This document shows positions 24,213 to 33,462 of a stretch of DNA of 64,000 nt, piece by piece. Location: positions 1 through 64,000 of the forward strand of contig NZ_VFPV01000005.1 of NCBI RefSeq assembly GCF_006716905.1, written 5' to 3'. A model generated the notes under the pieces. That model saw nothing but the letters and a program-made list of their open reading frames with translations, ran no database searches and was not told the origin of the DNA. The position numbers were made by a program, and so were the translations under genes. The stretch is from Acidovorax temperans (GTDB lineage: Bacteria > Pseudomonadota > Gammaproteobacteria > Burkholderiales > Burkholderiaceae_C). Within the stretch, counting starts at the first letter, position 1. Every line of letters starts with the position of its first letter.

Positions 24213-24884
24213 GTGAATGAAAACGCCTTCCAAGCACCAGCGGTTGAGGTGCAACGTCGCACCCCTGAGGTGTTGCAGCGGATCGAGGAGCGCTGCGCGG
24301 GGCTCCTGCCGCGTGTCGAAGCCAAGATGAAGACCCTCAGCGGGCGTGATCGCAGGCCTGAAGCACGCCTGGTGGACCAAGCGGCGCAGGCAGGGACGGT
24401 GGCCAAGCGGGTGATGTGGCTCAGAAAAGCGGCTGACTACCTCCAAGAGGGTGCCGCGCACCTTGCGGCGTGCCGCAAGGGCTGCTCTCACTGCTGCCAC
24501 ATCTCGGTCATGGTTTCGCGCGCCGAGGCGCAAGTGATTGCCAGAGAGACTGGAGCCCACCTCAACACGGATGCTGGCCAGTTCACGATGCAGGGCTTTG
24601 AAGAGCAGAGCGAAACGATAAGGGCCGCAACCCTGCAGGCCTACGGCGCTGCGTGCACGTTCCTGCGAGAGGGCTCTTGCAGCATCTATTCCAGCCGACC
24701 GCTTCAATGCAGGCTACTGCTGAACATGGATGATGACGATCTCCTGTGCCAGCTTATCGAAAACGGTGATTCCAACGTGCCATACCTGAACACCACCGAG
24801 CATCACATCGCGTCAGTGACCGTCTTGGGGGCTCACCAGGACTACGACGACTTGCGCAACTGGTTTCCGAGTGGCCTCGCCTGA
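24213..24884 (+). CDS. YkgJ-family cysteine cluster protein
   Basis: The 223-aa protein has the zinc/iron-chelating CxxxCxxCC pattern in CRKGCSHCCHISVMV and a second set in AACTFLREGSCSIYSSRPLQ followed by CR, as in the YkgJ (UPF0153) family. The N-terminal 85 residues are helical. The start is a GTG with AAGAGGA about seven bases before. YkgJ proteins are poorly understood; some neighbour modification and defence genes. The short gap after the PLD gene suggests joint transcription. Confidence 0.75.
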   Translation: MNENAFQAPAVEVQRRTPEVLQRIEERCAGLLPRVEAKMKTLSGRDRRPEARLVDQAAQAGTVAKRVMWLRKAADYLQEGAAHLAACRKGCSHCCHISVMVSRAEAQVIARETGAHLNTDAGQFTMQGFEEQSETIRAATLQAYGAACTFLREGSCSIYSSRPLQCRLLLNMDDDDLLCQLIENGDSNVPYLNTTEHHIASVTVLGAHQDYDDLRNWFPSGLA

Positions 24885-24925
24885 TCGACTTGGAGGGGAC
24901 TTTGCTATCTGGAGTCCGTTTAGCA

Positions 24926-25048
24926 ATGGTTTCGTGGCCCAGGCAACAGTGCGTGCCCCTGGAGATTCATCTATTACCCATTGACGTTCTTCGCCCTCGG
25001 TATCTCAGGAGCCGCGAAGAACATACCGTGTATTGCTTCTTCCCTTAA
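24926..25048 (+). CDS. Short ORF interrupted at its end by IS5
   Basis: The 40-residue frame (MVSWPRQQCVPLEIHLLPID, then VLRPRYLRSREEHTVYCFFP) stops within the TTAA target of the IS5 insertion. Without the IS the same TAA is kept and the H-NS-like ATG would follow 10 bp later, so the two may have been neighbours. Unidentified. Confidence 0.3.
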   Translation: MVSWPRQQCVPLEIHLLPIDVLRPRYLRSREEHTVYCFFP

Positions 25049-26073
25049 GGCAATGCTGATTAAGGTCCACCGTTGTGGGGTTTAAACCGTTATCTGCACA
25101 TGAAGCAGCAGACCTTGGCAATGGCCGCAGATCAAGACAGCGGATTCGAGCAACCGCGCAAGCCCACCCGACGCGAAGAGTTTTTGCAAGCCATGGATGC
25201 CATCGTGCCGTGGGCCGCGCTCTGCCAGGTGATAGAGCCGCACTACCCCAAGGCAGGCAATGGCCGCCCGCCCATTGGCCTGGAGCGGATGCTGCGCATC
25301 CATTTCCTGCAACACTGGTTCAACCTGGCTGATCTGGCGTGCGAGGAGGCCCTGTATGACAGCGCCAGTCTGCGCCGCTTTGTGGGCATTGACCTGGGTC
25401 GCGAACGCGTGCCCGACGCCACCACGCTGCTGAAGTTGCGCAAACTGCTCCATGAGCACAAACTGGGCGAAGCCCTGTTCGCCAAGGTAGGCCAGCAATT
25501 GCAGGAGCGCGGCTTCAAGGTCAATACCGGAACCATCGTGGATGCCACCATCATCGCAGCGCCCAGTTCTACCAAGAACGCCGACAAGGCGCGTGACCCC
25601 CACATGCATCAGACTCGCAAAGGCCAGCAGTGGTATTTCGGCATGAAGCTGCACATTGGCGTGGACAGTCAAAGCGGGCTGGCGCACAGCGCTGTGGTGA
25701 CGGCGGCCAACGTGCACGACAAACACCCGCTGCCCGATCTGCTGCATGGCAACGAACAGCGCGTGTACGGCGACTCGGCCTACGCCGGCCAGAAGGCTCT
25801 GATCTGGGGCAAAGCGCCCCAAGCCAAAGACTTCACCAAGGTGCGCTATCGCGGGCTGCAAAAGAACGCCACGCGTGCGTTCACGGCCTTGGCGCTGGCC
25901 AACATCTACCTTGCCCGAGGGCGCTTGCTGGGACAGGTGCGTCCGTAAGGGCGGGAATCGGGCCTCAAGGCCCCGCGAACAGCCCAAATGGGTGGCACAA
26001 GAAGCCACAACGTCCGAAAAACTGCACCATCCAGTGCCGCGCGGCAAATCACGACGGCTTGTTCAGCGTAGCC
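25049..26073 (+). mobile_element. IS5-family element with TTAA duplication and internal deletion
   Basis: Ends are GGCAATGCTGATTAAGG (left) and the complement of GGCTACGCTGAACAAGC (right). TTAA is repeated at 25045-25048 and 26074-26077. Relative to the intact copy at 36997-38146 it lacks 126 bp inside the transposase. Confidence 0.9.
25100..25948 (+). pseudogene. IS5 transposase with 42-codon in-frame deletion
   Basis: The protein is nearly identical to the copy at 37048 up to AKDFT, then jumps to KVRYRGLQKNATRA. The missing part includes RVRARVEHVFAVVKRLWG, which holds the third catalytic residue (E of VEHVF). The first two catalytic aspartates remain (TIVDATIIAAPSSTK and GDSAYAGQ). TTCACCAA flanks the deleted piece in the intact copy, so loss by recombination between 8-bp direct repeats is likely. 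The frame is open but the enzyme should be dead. Confidence 0.85.
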
Positions 26074-26086
26074 TTAAATTCAAAAT

Positions 26087-26434
26087 ATGCAGGCAGAAAT
26101 CAAAGAGTTAGACCGTCAGATTGCGGAACTTCAAGCCCGCCGTGACGCGTTGTTCAAAGAGTACAAGAACCAAGCCATCCAAACCGCCCGTCAATTGGTA
26201 GAGCAGTACGGCCTGACACCCATTCAAGTCGGTCTGGGCTCCATCAGCAGAAATCCCCTTCAGCCATCGACCAAGCGTCCCACCACCTTCTACGATCCGA
26301 ACCGTGGCCTTTCCTGGGATGGATCACTGGCTGGCCGTGGCCGCAAACCCGCGTGGATCGTGAAGGCCATCGAAGACAAGACCATTGAGTTCTTCCGCGT
26401 GCAGGTGCAGTCTGCCGAACCAGCGCAGGGATGA
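26087..26434 (+). CDS. H-NS-family nucleoid protein
   Basis: The 115-aa protein has an N-terminal coiled-coil (EIKELDRQIAELQARRDALF) and a C-terminal H-NS DNA-binding segment: GLSWDGSLAGRGRKPAWIVK, close to the W-x-G-R-G-R-x-P-x-W signature. Such plasmid H-NS proteins silence AT-rich horizontally acquired DNA. The ATG lies 13 bp after the right end of an IS5 insertion and no good ribosome site is left, so expression now depends on sequence read out of the IS. Confidence 0.85.
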   Translation: MQAEIKELDRQIAELQARRDALFKEYKNQAIQTARQLVEQYGLTPIQVGLGSISRNPLQPSTKRPTTFYDPNRGLSWDGSLAGRGRKPAWIVKAIEDKTIEFFRVQVQSAEPAQG

Positions 26435-26550
26435 CGGAGTGTGCGGGGCTCAACTCGCTGCTAAAAGCCTGGCGCTACCTGAGTTCATTTCTGTCATCAG
26501 ATCGCTTTTCGTGACGGCCTTGGTTGCTGGGTCAATGTAGTAGACCAGCG

Positions 26551-26688
26551 ATGGGGGCTTGTCTTCATGGGGTGATGGATGTGCCCGACTCGCTGGGGCC
26601 TGAACTCAGAGAGAGCATATCCCTTGCCGAAGCGGCTGCGAAGGCACGCGCTGACGCCGCAGAAGCCTCCAAGAAGGCCATCGAATGA
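26551..26688 (+). CDS. Short alanine-rich ORF
   Basis: The 45-residue frame ends in LAEAAAKARADAAEASKKAI, a long amphipathic helix, and overlaps the next frame by ATGA. Codon pattern is convincing but no family is recognised. The N-terminal part may have been lost. Confidence 0.3.
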   Translation: MGACLHGVMDVPDSLGPELRESISLAEAAAKARADAAEASKKAIE

Positions 26689-26867
26689 CTTCGCACAACG
26701 TGGGCGATGCATGGCTCAAAGGGCTCTCCAGTTTGCTCTATCAGGTTCCATCCGTGGTGGTGAGCGAGGAGTACAACGTGCTCATCAATCCGAAGCACCC
26801 GGACGCGGGCAAGATCACGGCACGCAAGATCAGGTCATGGCACTACGATCCACGCCTGCGCTCCTGA
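26685..26867 (+). pseudogene. C-terminal fragment of a RES-domain toxin
   Basis: The 60 residues read GDAWLKGLSSLLYQVPSVVV, then EEYNVLINPKHPDAGKI and YDPRL. This matches the end of RES-domain toxins (WL-x-S-x-x-L-x-VPS, N-x-LINPxHPD, FDxRL). The N-terminal two thirds and the usual Xre antitoxin gene are missing, so it cannot be a working NAD-degrading toxin. Confidence 0.6.
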
Positions 26868-26926
26868 CCAGAGAGGGCTAATCGCGAGCCCCACAGGGGT
26901 GCCAGCGCCATCAAGCCATTCATAGC

Positions 26927-27712
26927 ATGACCAGCTCTCACAACCCCCAACGACATCCAAACCAGGAAGCCTCCGCGTTCGTGGACGCCGGGGTGTTCTA
27001 CGTCAAGACCTTGGCAGACATGGCCAGCAAGCCTAATGCGGCCGTGGCGGTGCAGGCTGACTGGGTGGTGATTCAATCTTGGCTGGGGGCGCAGGGATCG
27101 TCCCTCACCCCTGAGGAGCTGGATAGGTTTCGCGTGGGCTGGAAGGCGTACATCGCACGGGGGGTGGCTCCATCGAGGAGGCTGCAGCGCGCTTTTGACT
27201 CGATGTCTCGGACTTTGCTCTCCAGCGACCCGGATTGTCGCCAACACAAACCTCCGATTGTTGTGCTGGAGGCGTTTGACCGGTTGCTGGCATCGGATGC
27301 GGAGATCCGGGATAAGCTGCTCAGCGATGCTGAGGCGACGCAGGAGTTGGACCTGAGCCTGAGGGCCGCGATGGCAGAAGGACTCATCGTTGCTGCCAAA
27401 GATGCGGGGCTGCCCACTGGACCGAGGCTGGACTCTGACTGGTGGCTGCATGACAACCCGGCTTCGAGCGACCCACGGGCCCAGTGGCGCCGGGACAGAT
27501 CTGCGGAGTGTCGCAGGTGGGTCTTGATCGCGTTGGTGTGGTTTGTCCTGGCCTGGGTGCTGGGGGCTCTGTTTGATCCGCTGGCGCTGGATGACCAGGG
27601 CACGCAGAGAATCACAAACTGGGGCGGGGTGGACTGCCTGCTGTGGTTGATGGTGTCGCTGGTGCCGGTGGCTGTCTGGCGCCTGAAGGTGTTCTGCGAC
27701 CGCTACGTGTGA
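26927..27712 (+). CDS. Hypothetical membrane-anchored protein, 261 aa
   Basis: The N-terminal 185 residues are soluble and helical (VDAGVFYVKTLADMASKPN, then FRVGWKAYIARGVAPSRRLQ). Two membrane segments follow near 192-212 (WVLIALVWFVLAWVLGALF) and 236-255 (LLWLMVSLVPVAVW). No known domain is recognised. It is convergent with the zinc-ribbon gene at 27742. Confidence 0.55.
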   Translation: MTSSHNPQRHPNQEASAFVDAGVFYVKTLADMASKPNAAVAVQADWVVIQSWLGAQGSSLTPEELDRFRVGWKAYIARGVAPSRRLQRAFDSMSRTLLSSDPDCRQHKPPIVVLEAFDRLLASDAEIRDKLLSDAEATQELDLSLRAAMAEGLIVAAKDAGLPTGPRLDSDWWLHDNPASSDPRAQWRRDRSAECRRWVLIALVWFVLAWVLGALFDPLALDDQGTQRITNWGGVDCLLWLMVSLVPVAVWRLKVFCDRYV

Positions 27713-27741
27713 TGGGGGACGTTGAGCCCCTGGCAGTTCAA

Positions 27742-28302
27742 TTAATGAACGCTGTCCACCACCGCCCTTGCAGCGGCTATTTGGCCTCTTATCTTGGCGA
27801 TTTTGGCTTCAGCGCCCTCGACTTCCGCTCTGCTTGACTGTGGAAGCTTGATTTTTCGGTAAACAAAGGTCGGGATGACGAAGAGAGAAGTCATCCACAC
27901 CGCTGTGTGGATGTATGACATGGTTTCAGAGGCGCTTGCTGCAATTCCAGCTGTCATCATGCCCGCCATAAAAATTACCGAGGCGAGGATTGCGGTCAAT
28001 AGTCGGCGTCCACTGCGGGCGCGTCCAATTTTCTCTTGCAGTCTGGCTGTTGCCTGATTGAGGGATTCCTGTGCTGCTGCCAGCTCTTTTTCGAGGCGGG
28101 GCAGGGCCAGTTCGGCGGCCGTCTTTTCGGTTCCCTTTTGAACGGCTTGAATGGCGCTTTCTACCCTGCGAAGCGCGACGACACCGCCTGCATGCTCGAC
28201 TATTTGCGTCGTTCCGCAATAAGCGCACGCAAAACGCTCAAGGTCATCGCCAATCTCCAGCGGGGCAGAGCAGTTCACGCAGTTCAGTTTCACCAGTGCC
28301 AA
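27742..28302 (-). CDS. Zinc-ribbon membrane protein, 186 aa
   Basis: The protein begins with a zinc ribbon (CVNC at 8-11, CAYC at 26-29), followed by a coiled-coil (RLEKELAAAQESLNQATARL) and two membrane helices (LLTAILASVIFMAGMMTAGI and a second near TAVWMTSLFVIPTFVY). A C-terminal coiled helix ends it. Similar zinc-ribbon plus coiled-coil plus TM proteins are common but uncharacterised in beta-proteobacteria. Confidence 0.6.
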   Translation of the reverse strand: MALVKLNCVNCSAPLEIGDDLERFACAYCGTTQIVEHAGGVVALRRVESAIQAVQKGTEKTAAELALPRLEKELAAAQESLNQATARLQEKIGRARSGRRLLTAILASVIFMAGMMTAGIAASASETMSYIHTAVWMTSLFVIPTFVYRKIKLPQSSRAEVEGAEAKIAKIRGQIAAARAVVDSVH

Positions 28303-28441
28303 TTGAGCCTCCTTTAGGTTATGAACACGAGCCTACCATTTGTGTGTTTGTGTTTCAGCCTCGGCAGAGGCACTTCTGCTGCGGCCGGGTGGGGCCAAGG
28401 GTGTCTGTGGAGGTGAGGAGGGGCTCAAGCACTCCCGGCAG

Positions 28442-29313
28442 TCATTCCCGGCCCAGGCGCAGCCCCGCGAGGAACCCATTGGCAAAGCTGGTGCGCAGCA
28501 GAGCCTTCAGATCTTTGTCGCTGGGGTTGCATGAGGGCATCAAGCTGCGGGAGTGTTCTTGCACGTTGGGGTCTTCGGAGTAGCTGGTGGCCAGGATGTC
28601 AATCGCGATCCTGAGGTGCGGGGGGATGTCGTCGTCCTCCTGATTGCGCTCTTCCTCGTCCTCTTCGAGCTCTGGGGCTCCATGTTTGAGGGTCAGGAAC
28701 CAGGAGAAGTAGTCCTTGAACATGTCGCAGCCTGCATGCCCGTGCTCGTCGTGCTCCAGCATGTCTTCGATGAGCCCGTCAATGAACCTGGCAAATCCCG
28801 ATGGAACGGGCACGGGGCCCTGAAACCCCGGCAAGTCGTTGCGGTTGAGCGCGGCCTCAGCGGGCCCACCACGCGGAAAGAGGATGGTGGTCGGGGTGTA
28901 GCCCATGACGGCGAATATCAGCACCCGGTAGCCGTTGAATTGGGATGAGGTGCTTACGGCCTCGAAGGAGGCGAGCAGCTCGTTTTCATGGGTAATCGCT
29001 TCGTAGAGCCTGATGACGTTCTTGGCGGTATTCGCCACCAAGAAGCATCCCCCGAGTGGGCGGGCGTGCGCAATTTCTCCATCGCTTAGGTGGATCGCCT
29101 CGCGCAGGATCACCAGCTGCTCGGAGGTAATCGGTCCGGTGAGTTTCAGCCAGGCGTTGAAGGTGCGAAGGGGGATTTCGGCCTGACGGCACAGGCCTTT
29201 TTTGCCGGTGGGCCACATGGCCGCGAGTTCGTTGAGTCCGAATACTGGCTGGGACAGCAATACGGGTTCGCTGACGGGATGCCTGCGACCTTTTGATTTT
29301 TTTCTTCGGTCAT
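28442..29313 (-). CDS. Hypothetical regulator-like protein, frameshift at start
   Basis: The main frame (from TTG 29260) codes 272 residues: an N-terminal putative helix-turn-helix (LNELAAMWPTGKKGLCRQAE, then LRTFNAWLKLTGPITSEQLV), a central mixed domain and an acidic stretch (ELEEDEEERNQEDDD). A proper ATG with the peptide MTEEKNQ lies at 29313 in another frame. The two frames meet at a run of seven A (29297-29303); one extra A would join them into MTEEKKSKGRRHPVSEPVLL and onwards. It is either a frameshift mutation, a sequencing error or slippage at the homopolymer. Confidence 0.5.
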
Positions 29314-29428
29314 GTTGAACGCATTCGGTTATCGAGGCTGCTCCACACCCCTCCTAGTTAATCCCCATCTTAGAGCGGCTAACACGACCCCTAATCGAAC
29401 CTGATTTGCCGTTAAGATCCGCGCCCTC

Positions 29429-29714
29429 ATGGCTCGTCGTCGCGTTAGCAAAGAGCTGTGGCAGAAGCTGCAGTCGTTGATCCCAGAGTTCATCCCTTCA
29501 AGCAAAGGCGGCCCACGCACGCGCGCGGTCAGCGATGAGGATGCATTCCAAGGAATTCTTTATGTTCTGCAGACAGGTATTCCTTGGGAGGACCTGCCGC
29601 AATCGCTTGGCCACGGCAGCGGCATGACGTGTTGGAGACGTCTGCGACAGTGGCAAGCTGCAGGAGTCTGGCAGCGCCTGCACATGGCAATGCTGGAACA
29701 TCTTCGTCAAGACG
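29429..29714 (+). pseudogene. IS5-type transposase, N-terminal part (interrupted)
   Basis: The product starts MARRRVSKELWQKLQSLIPE and continues GGPRTRAVSDEDAFQGILY and TGIPWEDLPQSLG, the DUF4096 N-terminal domain. It runs into the IS21 left end after HLRQD. Confidence 0.8.
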
Positions 29715-29921
29715 TGTTGGCGCCGATTCAAAATTGAGCCACCGTGCCGATTGAATTTTGAGCCAGGGCTATTGGCCAACCGGTGAAGGCTGGCTGTGGA
29801 TAAGTGTAGTGCCTTGAGTTGGTTTGGGTCTCCTTGGTGAACGGCCTCGGTGGTCGTCGTTGAGGGCAAGCCGCGCAGGGCGAAGCCCGTAGCGGCTTGC
29901 CCTTGAACCGCTCACCTGGAC

Positions 29922-30707
29922 TCAGAACGGCTCAGCCTTCTTGGCCTGTTCGCGTGCCTTGATGCGTTTCTTGGCCACGGCTGTGCTGTGCATGAACCTG
30001 TGGGACTCGTTGCCCGTCTCGACGATGTGGCAGTGGTGCGTGAGTCGATCCAGCAGTGCCGTGGTCATCTTGGCATCGCCGAACACGCTGGACCATTCCT
30101 TGAAGTCCAGGTTGGTGGTGATCATCACGCTGGTCTGCTCGTAGAGCTTGCTCAGCAGGTGGAACAGCAAGGCGCCGCCTGCCTGGCTGAAGGGCAGGTA
30201 GCCCAGCTCATCAAGGATGACCAGGTCCATGCGCTGCAAGCTCGCTGCGATGCGGCCTGCCTTGCCTTGGGCCTTCTCCTGCTCCAGTGCGTTGACCAGG
30301 TCCACCGTGGAGTAAAACCGCACGCGTGAGCCATGGCGCGTGATGCCCGCCACGCCGATGGCCGTGGCCAGATGCGTCTTGCCCGTGCCGGGGCCACCCA
30401 CCAGCACCACGTTGTGCGCCTGCTCGGTGAACGCCATGCTGGCCAACTGCTCGATGAGCTTTTTGTCCACGGGCGAGCATTCGAAGTCGAAGCCCGCCAG
30501 GTCGCGGTGCACGGGGAACTTCGCCGTGTGCATCTGGTAGCTCACTGAGCGCATGGCCCTGTCCGTGACTTCCGCTTGCAGCAGGTGCTCCAGCAGCCAG
30601 CGCGAGCTCTCCAGCGTGGCGTGGCCGCCTTGCTTGACCAGGTCCTCCCAGGCCCCGGCCATGCCGTACAGGCGCAGCTCTTTGAACTCCTTGTCCAGCT
30701 CACGCAT
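29922..30707 (-). CDS. istB: IstB, IS21 helper ATPase
   Basis: A 261-aa AAA+ protein of the IstB/DnaC type: Walker [12 protein letters not shown], Walker [15 protein letters not shown], sensor MITTNLDF, arginine finger region LLDRLTHH. The ATG at 30707 ([13 protein letters not shown]) is the family start and overlaps the istA end by 8 bp. IstB recruits and remodels target DNA for IstA. Intact. Confidence 0.95.
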   Translation of the reverse strand: MRELDKEFKELRLYGMAGAWEDLVKQGGHATLESSRWLLEHLLQAEVTDRAMRSVSYQMHTAKFPVHRDLAGFDFECSPVDKKLIEQLASMAFTEQAHNVVLVGGPGTGKTHLATAIGVAGITRHGSRVRFYSTVDLVNALEQEKAQGKAGRIAASLQRMDLVILDELGYLPFSQAGGALLFHLLSKLYEQTSVMITTNLDFKEWSSVFGDAKMTTALLDRLTHHCHIVETGNESHRFMHSTAVAKKRIKAREQAKKAEPF

Positions 30708-32235
30708 GATCGGCCTCCTGCATGTCGCTGCCAGCGCGCAGGCTGTCATAGCGCGCCGTGTCGGCCAGGGGTGTCTGGCTCACTTGCAGGTTGGTCGCAA
30801 CCGTCTCGGGCAGGGGCTGCGCTTGCAGGCGGCCGAGCACGTTGATGACGTGCTCGGTGCTCACCCGCCCCGATGGCGGCGCACTCTCCAGGGCCAACTC
30901 CACCGCCACCAGCACGGCGTCCAGCCCTTGCTTGGGCACCTCGGCCAGTACCTGCGCCATCACCCTGTCGCCGCCCTCCTGGTGCAGCAAGCCTTTGCGC
31001 ATGCGCTGCAATGGCTCGGGCAGGTCTGCAAAGGGCGCGCCGTTGCGCAGCGCGCCCGGCTTGCGCTCGATCAGCGGCACGTAATGCTGCCAGTCGTAGC
31101 GGGTCTGGTTGCGATCGCTCAGGCGCTCGTGCGTGGCCACCATAGCATCGCCGGCCACCACCACGATCTGCGCCGGGTACAGGTGTGTGCTGACCATTTG
31201 CCCCGCCCATTCGCAGGGCACCGAGTAGCGGTTGCGCGCCACCGTCACCAGGCAGGTGCTGCTCACCTTGGCCGGGTTCTCAACATAGCCATCAAAGGCC
31301 ACCGGCATCGGCATCAGGTGGCTTTGCTCCAGCTCCAGCATCTCGGCGATGCTGAACGCTTTGTGCTGCGGGTGGCGCAGCTCTCGCCACAGAGCCCGGC
31401 AGCGCTCGCCCAGCCACGCATTGAGCTCGGTAAAGCTGCCAAAGCGCCGCTGCCCCGCCTCCACCCAGATCCGACGGCGGCTGTCTTGTACGTCCTTCTC
31501 CACTCGACCCTTCTCCCAGCCGCTGGCACGGTTGCAAAAGTCAGGGTCGAACAGGTAGTGCGCGCACATGGCCGCAAAGCGCGCGTTGACGACTCGTCCC
31601 TTGCCCTTCTTGACCTTGTCCACTGCCGTCTTCATGTTGTCGTAGATGCCACGGCGCGCCACACCGCCCAGAGCCGCGAAGCTGCGTGTGTGCGCATCGA
31701 ACAGCATCTCGTGGCCCTGGCTGGGGTAGGCCACCAGCCAGAACGCCCCGCTGGCGCACAGCTTCATGTGCGAGACCTGCATGCGGTAGTACACCCCGCC
31801 CACCAGCAAGCCGTCTTCGCTCCAGTCGAACTGGAAGGCCTCGCCCAGCTCGAAGGTCAATGGCACAAAGGCTTTGGTGCTCGCCTGTTGGCCTTCACCT
31901 TGGCGCCACTTGCGGATGAAGTCCGTTACCCGTGTGTAGCCGCCCTCGTAGCCCGCTGCCTTGATCTGCGCGAACAAGGCCTTGGCCGTGCGCCGCTCCT
32001 TCTTGGGCCGCTTGGCATCGGCCTTCAAGGCTTGCATGAGTTCGGCCTCGTACGCCGACAGCTTGGTGGCCTTCGCCGCCTCACGGCGGTACTTGGGCTC
32101 GACCGGCTGCGCCTCATCCAGCCACTTGGCCACCGTGTTCCTCGACAGGCCCGTGGCCCTCGATATCTCCCGCTTCGTCTTCTTGTCTCGGCGATGCATC
32201 CGCCGAATCTTGCCAATCATGTCCATGGTGATCAC
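30700..32235 (-). CDS. istA: IstA, IS21 transposase
   Basis: A 511-aa DDE transposase: N-terminal HTH ([20 protein letters not shown]), catalytic core with [14 protein letters not shown] (first D), [14 protein letters not shown] (second D), and [20 protein letters not shown] (E). The C-terminal domain has [20 protein letters not shown]. The first start is GTG at 32235; ATG at 32226 is an alternative. Intact, so the element may be mobile. Confidence 0.95.
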   Translation of the reverse strand: MITMDMIGKIRRMHRRDKKTKREISRATGLSRNTVAKWLDEAQPVEPKYRREAAKATKLSAYEAELMQALKADAKRPKKERRTAKALFAQIKAAGYEGGYTRVTDFIRKWRQGEGQQASTKAFVPLTFELGEAFQFDWSEDGLLVGGVYYRMQVSHMKLCASGAFWLVAYPSQGHEMLFDAHTRSFAALGGVARRGIYDNMKTAVDKVKKGKGRVVNARFAAMCAHYLFDPDFCNRASGWEKGRVEKDVQDSRRRIWVEAGQRRFGSFTELNAWLGERCRALWRELRHPQHKAFSIAEMLELEQSHLMPMPVAFDGYVENPAKVSSTCLVTVARNRYSVPCEWAGQMVSTHLYPAQIVVVAGDAMVATHERLSDRNQTRYDWQHYVPLIERKPGALRNGAPFADLPEPLQRMRKGLLHQEGGDRVMAQVLAEVPKQGLDAVLVAVELALESAPPSGRVSTEHVINVLGRLQAQPLPETVATNLQVSQTPLADTARYDSLRAGSDMQEADHA

Positions 32236-32352
32236 CTTCTTCTTCCCACTGCCGCAAAAAGCAGCAGGGTAGGTAAAACACCTGGCTCAGTTTTGGATCG
32301 GCATCACCCAAAAAAGTGGCTCAGTTTTCGGTCGGCGTCAACAGTCAAGACG

Positions 32353-32878
32353 ATCAGATCGATTGGGCTCGGGCCAGCATTGATGGCTCGTCAGTTCCAA
32401 GCCCCCGGGGGGCCAGGAGACAGGCGCCAACCCTACAGACCGAGGCAAGCTCGGCTGCAAGCGCCATATTGTTGTAGACGCTCGCGGCATTCCTCTAGTT
32501 GTGCTGGTCAGTGCAGCAAACAGGCATGACTCTATGTGGTTTGAGAAGTGCCTGGATGCGCTGCCAGCGGTCAAAGGACTCAAAGGCAGGCCACGGCGCA
32601 GACCAGCCAAGCTGCATGCAGACAAAGGATATGACTACAAGCGTTGCCGTGACTATTTGAAGCGAAGAGGGATCACCAGTCGCATTGCACGAAAAGGAAT
32701 AGAGAGCAGCAAGCGTTTGGGCAAACATCGATGGGTTGTAGAGCGCACGCATGGCTGGTTCGCAGGCTTTGGCAAGTTGCGCATCAGATTCGAGCGGCAG
32801 CTGCAAACGCATCAAGCGCTACTGTTACTGGCGGCTGCGATCATCTGTTCACGGTTCTTCGTGCAACGGTCGTGTTAG
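32353..32878 (+). pseudogene. IS5-type transposase, C-terminal part
   Basis: After the IS21 element the host IS resumes: DQIDWARASIDGSS in one frame and, after a normal orfA/orfB frame change, GANPTDRGKLGCKRHIVVDA, LHADKGYDYKRCRDYLKRRG and GKHRWVVERTHGWFAGF with the catalytic aspartate and glutamate. Removing the IS21 and one copy of the 9-bp duplication would restore it. Confidence 0.8.
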
Positions 32879-33063
32879 CCGCTCTTAGTCGCTGAGGTTG
32901 TGCTCACAACTGCATCCAGCAATAAAAGATTCACTTTGTCACCTTCTTAAAACACTTTGGAAAGTGAGTCCAAACCAGCATTTGGCCCTCAGAAACCCCT
33001 GTTTTGAGACGTTTTCATAGGTGGTTGGATTACATATCGCGCCCCTTTCCGGTGGCCGCTGTT

Positions 33064-33462
33064 CAGCGCCGTGGCGCTGGACTGATAGGGCAGTTGCACC
33101 CGCAGTGTCTTCTGGCGTCGGCACAAGGTGCTGAAGTCCGGCACCCGCCAGGCCAGCCCCGCCAGACCAACAGGCTTTCGACCAAGCCAAGGCTTTGGCG
33201 CAGGGCCAGGCCAAACAGGCATTTGATGCTCAGGCAGAACTGGATGGCAGCGTCGGAGAAGACCCGCTGTCGACCCCTGCGACCATTGGCAGGGGCGTAC
33301 CACTGCATGTCTTTGTCCAACCAAATCGTCAGCGACCCTCGTGCCTTCAGCGCGGCGTTGTACGCGGCCCAGTTGGTGGTCTTGTAGCGACCTCTGACTC
33401 CCTTGGCTTCACTCATGCGCGCAGCCTATCACCTCGCAAGTGCGGGTTTGTGCAACAAAGCC
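33064..33462 (-). mobile_element. Truncated IS5 copy, same type as 18026
   Basis: The sequence is the first 399 bases of the 18026 element in inverse orientation, with the same terminal repeat at 33443-33462 and the same single-base frameshift in the transposase (SLLVWRGWPGG). It ends abruptly at 33064. The right end directly truncates the gene at 33463. Bases 32888-33063 carry no recognisable gene. Confidence 0.9.

Larger units (their letters stand above)
29715..32343 (-). mobile_element. IS21-family element, complete
   Basis: Ends are TGTTGGCGCCGATTC (left) and the complement of TGTTGACGCCGACCG (right), with the repeated internal terminal motifs (AAAATTGAGCCAC, AAAACTGAGCCAG) typical of IS21. 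GTCAAGACG is repeated at 29706-29714 and 32344-32352, a 9-bp target duplication. It carries intact istA and istB. Confidence 0.95.
29373..32884 (+). mobile_element. IS5-type element split by an IS21 element
   Basis: GAGCGGCTAACACGACC begins at 29373 and its complement ends at 32884; TTA is repeated directly outside (29370-29372 and 32885-32887), typical of the 3-bp duplications in part of the IS5 family. The transposase frames are interrupted at 29714 by the IS21 insertion and resume at 32353. A 31-bp remnant of another copy lies at 15273. Confidence 0.8.

Noticed and set aside
30553..32529. A 658-codon open frame on the plus strand
   Set aside because: It is opposite istB and istA, whose motifs are unmistakable; it has no family features.
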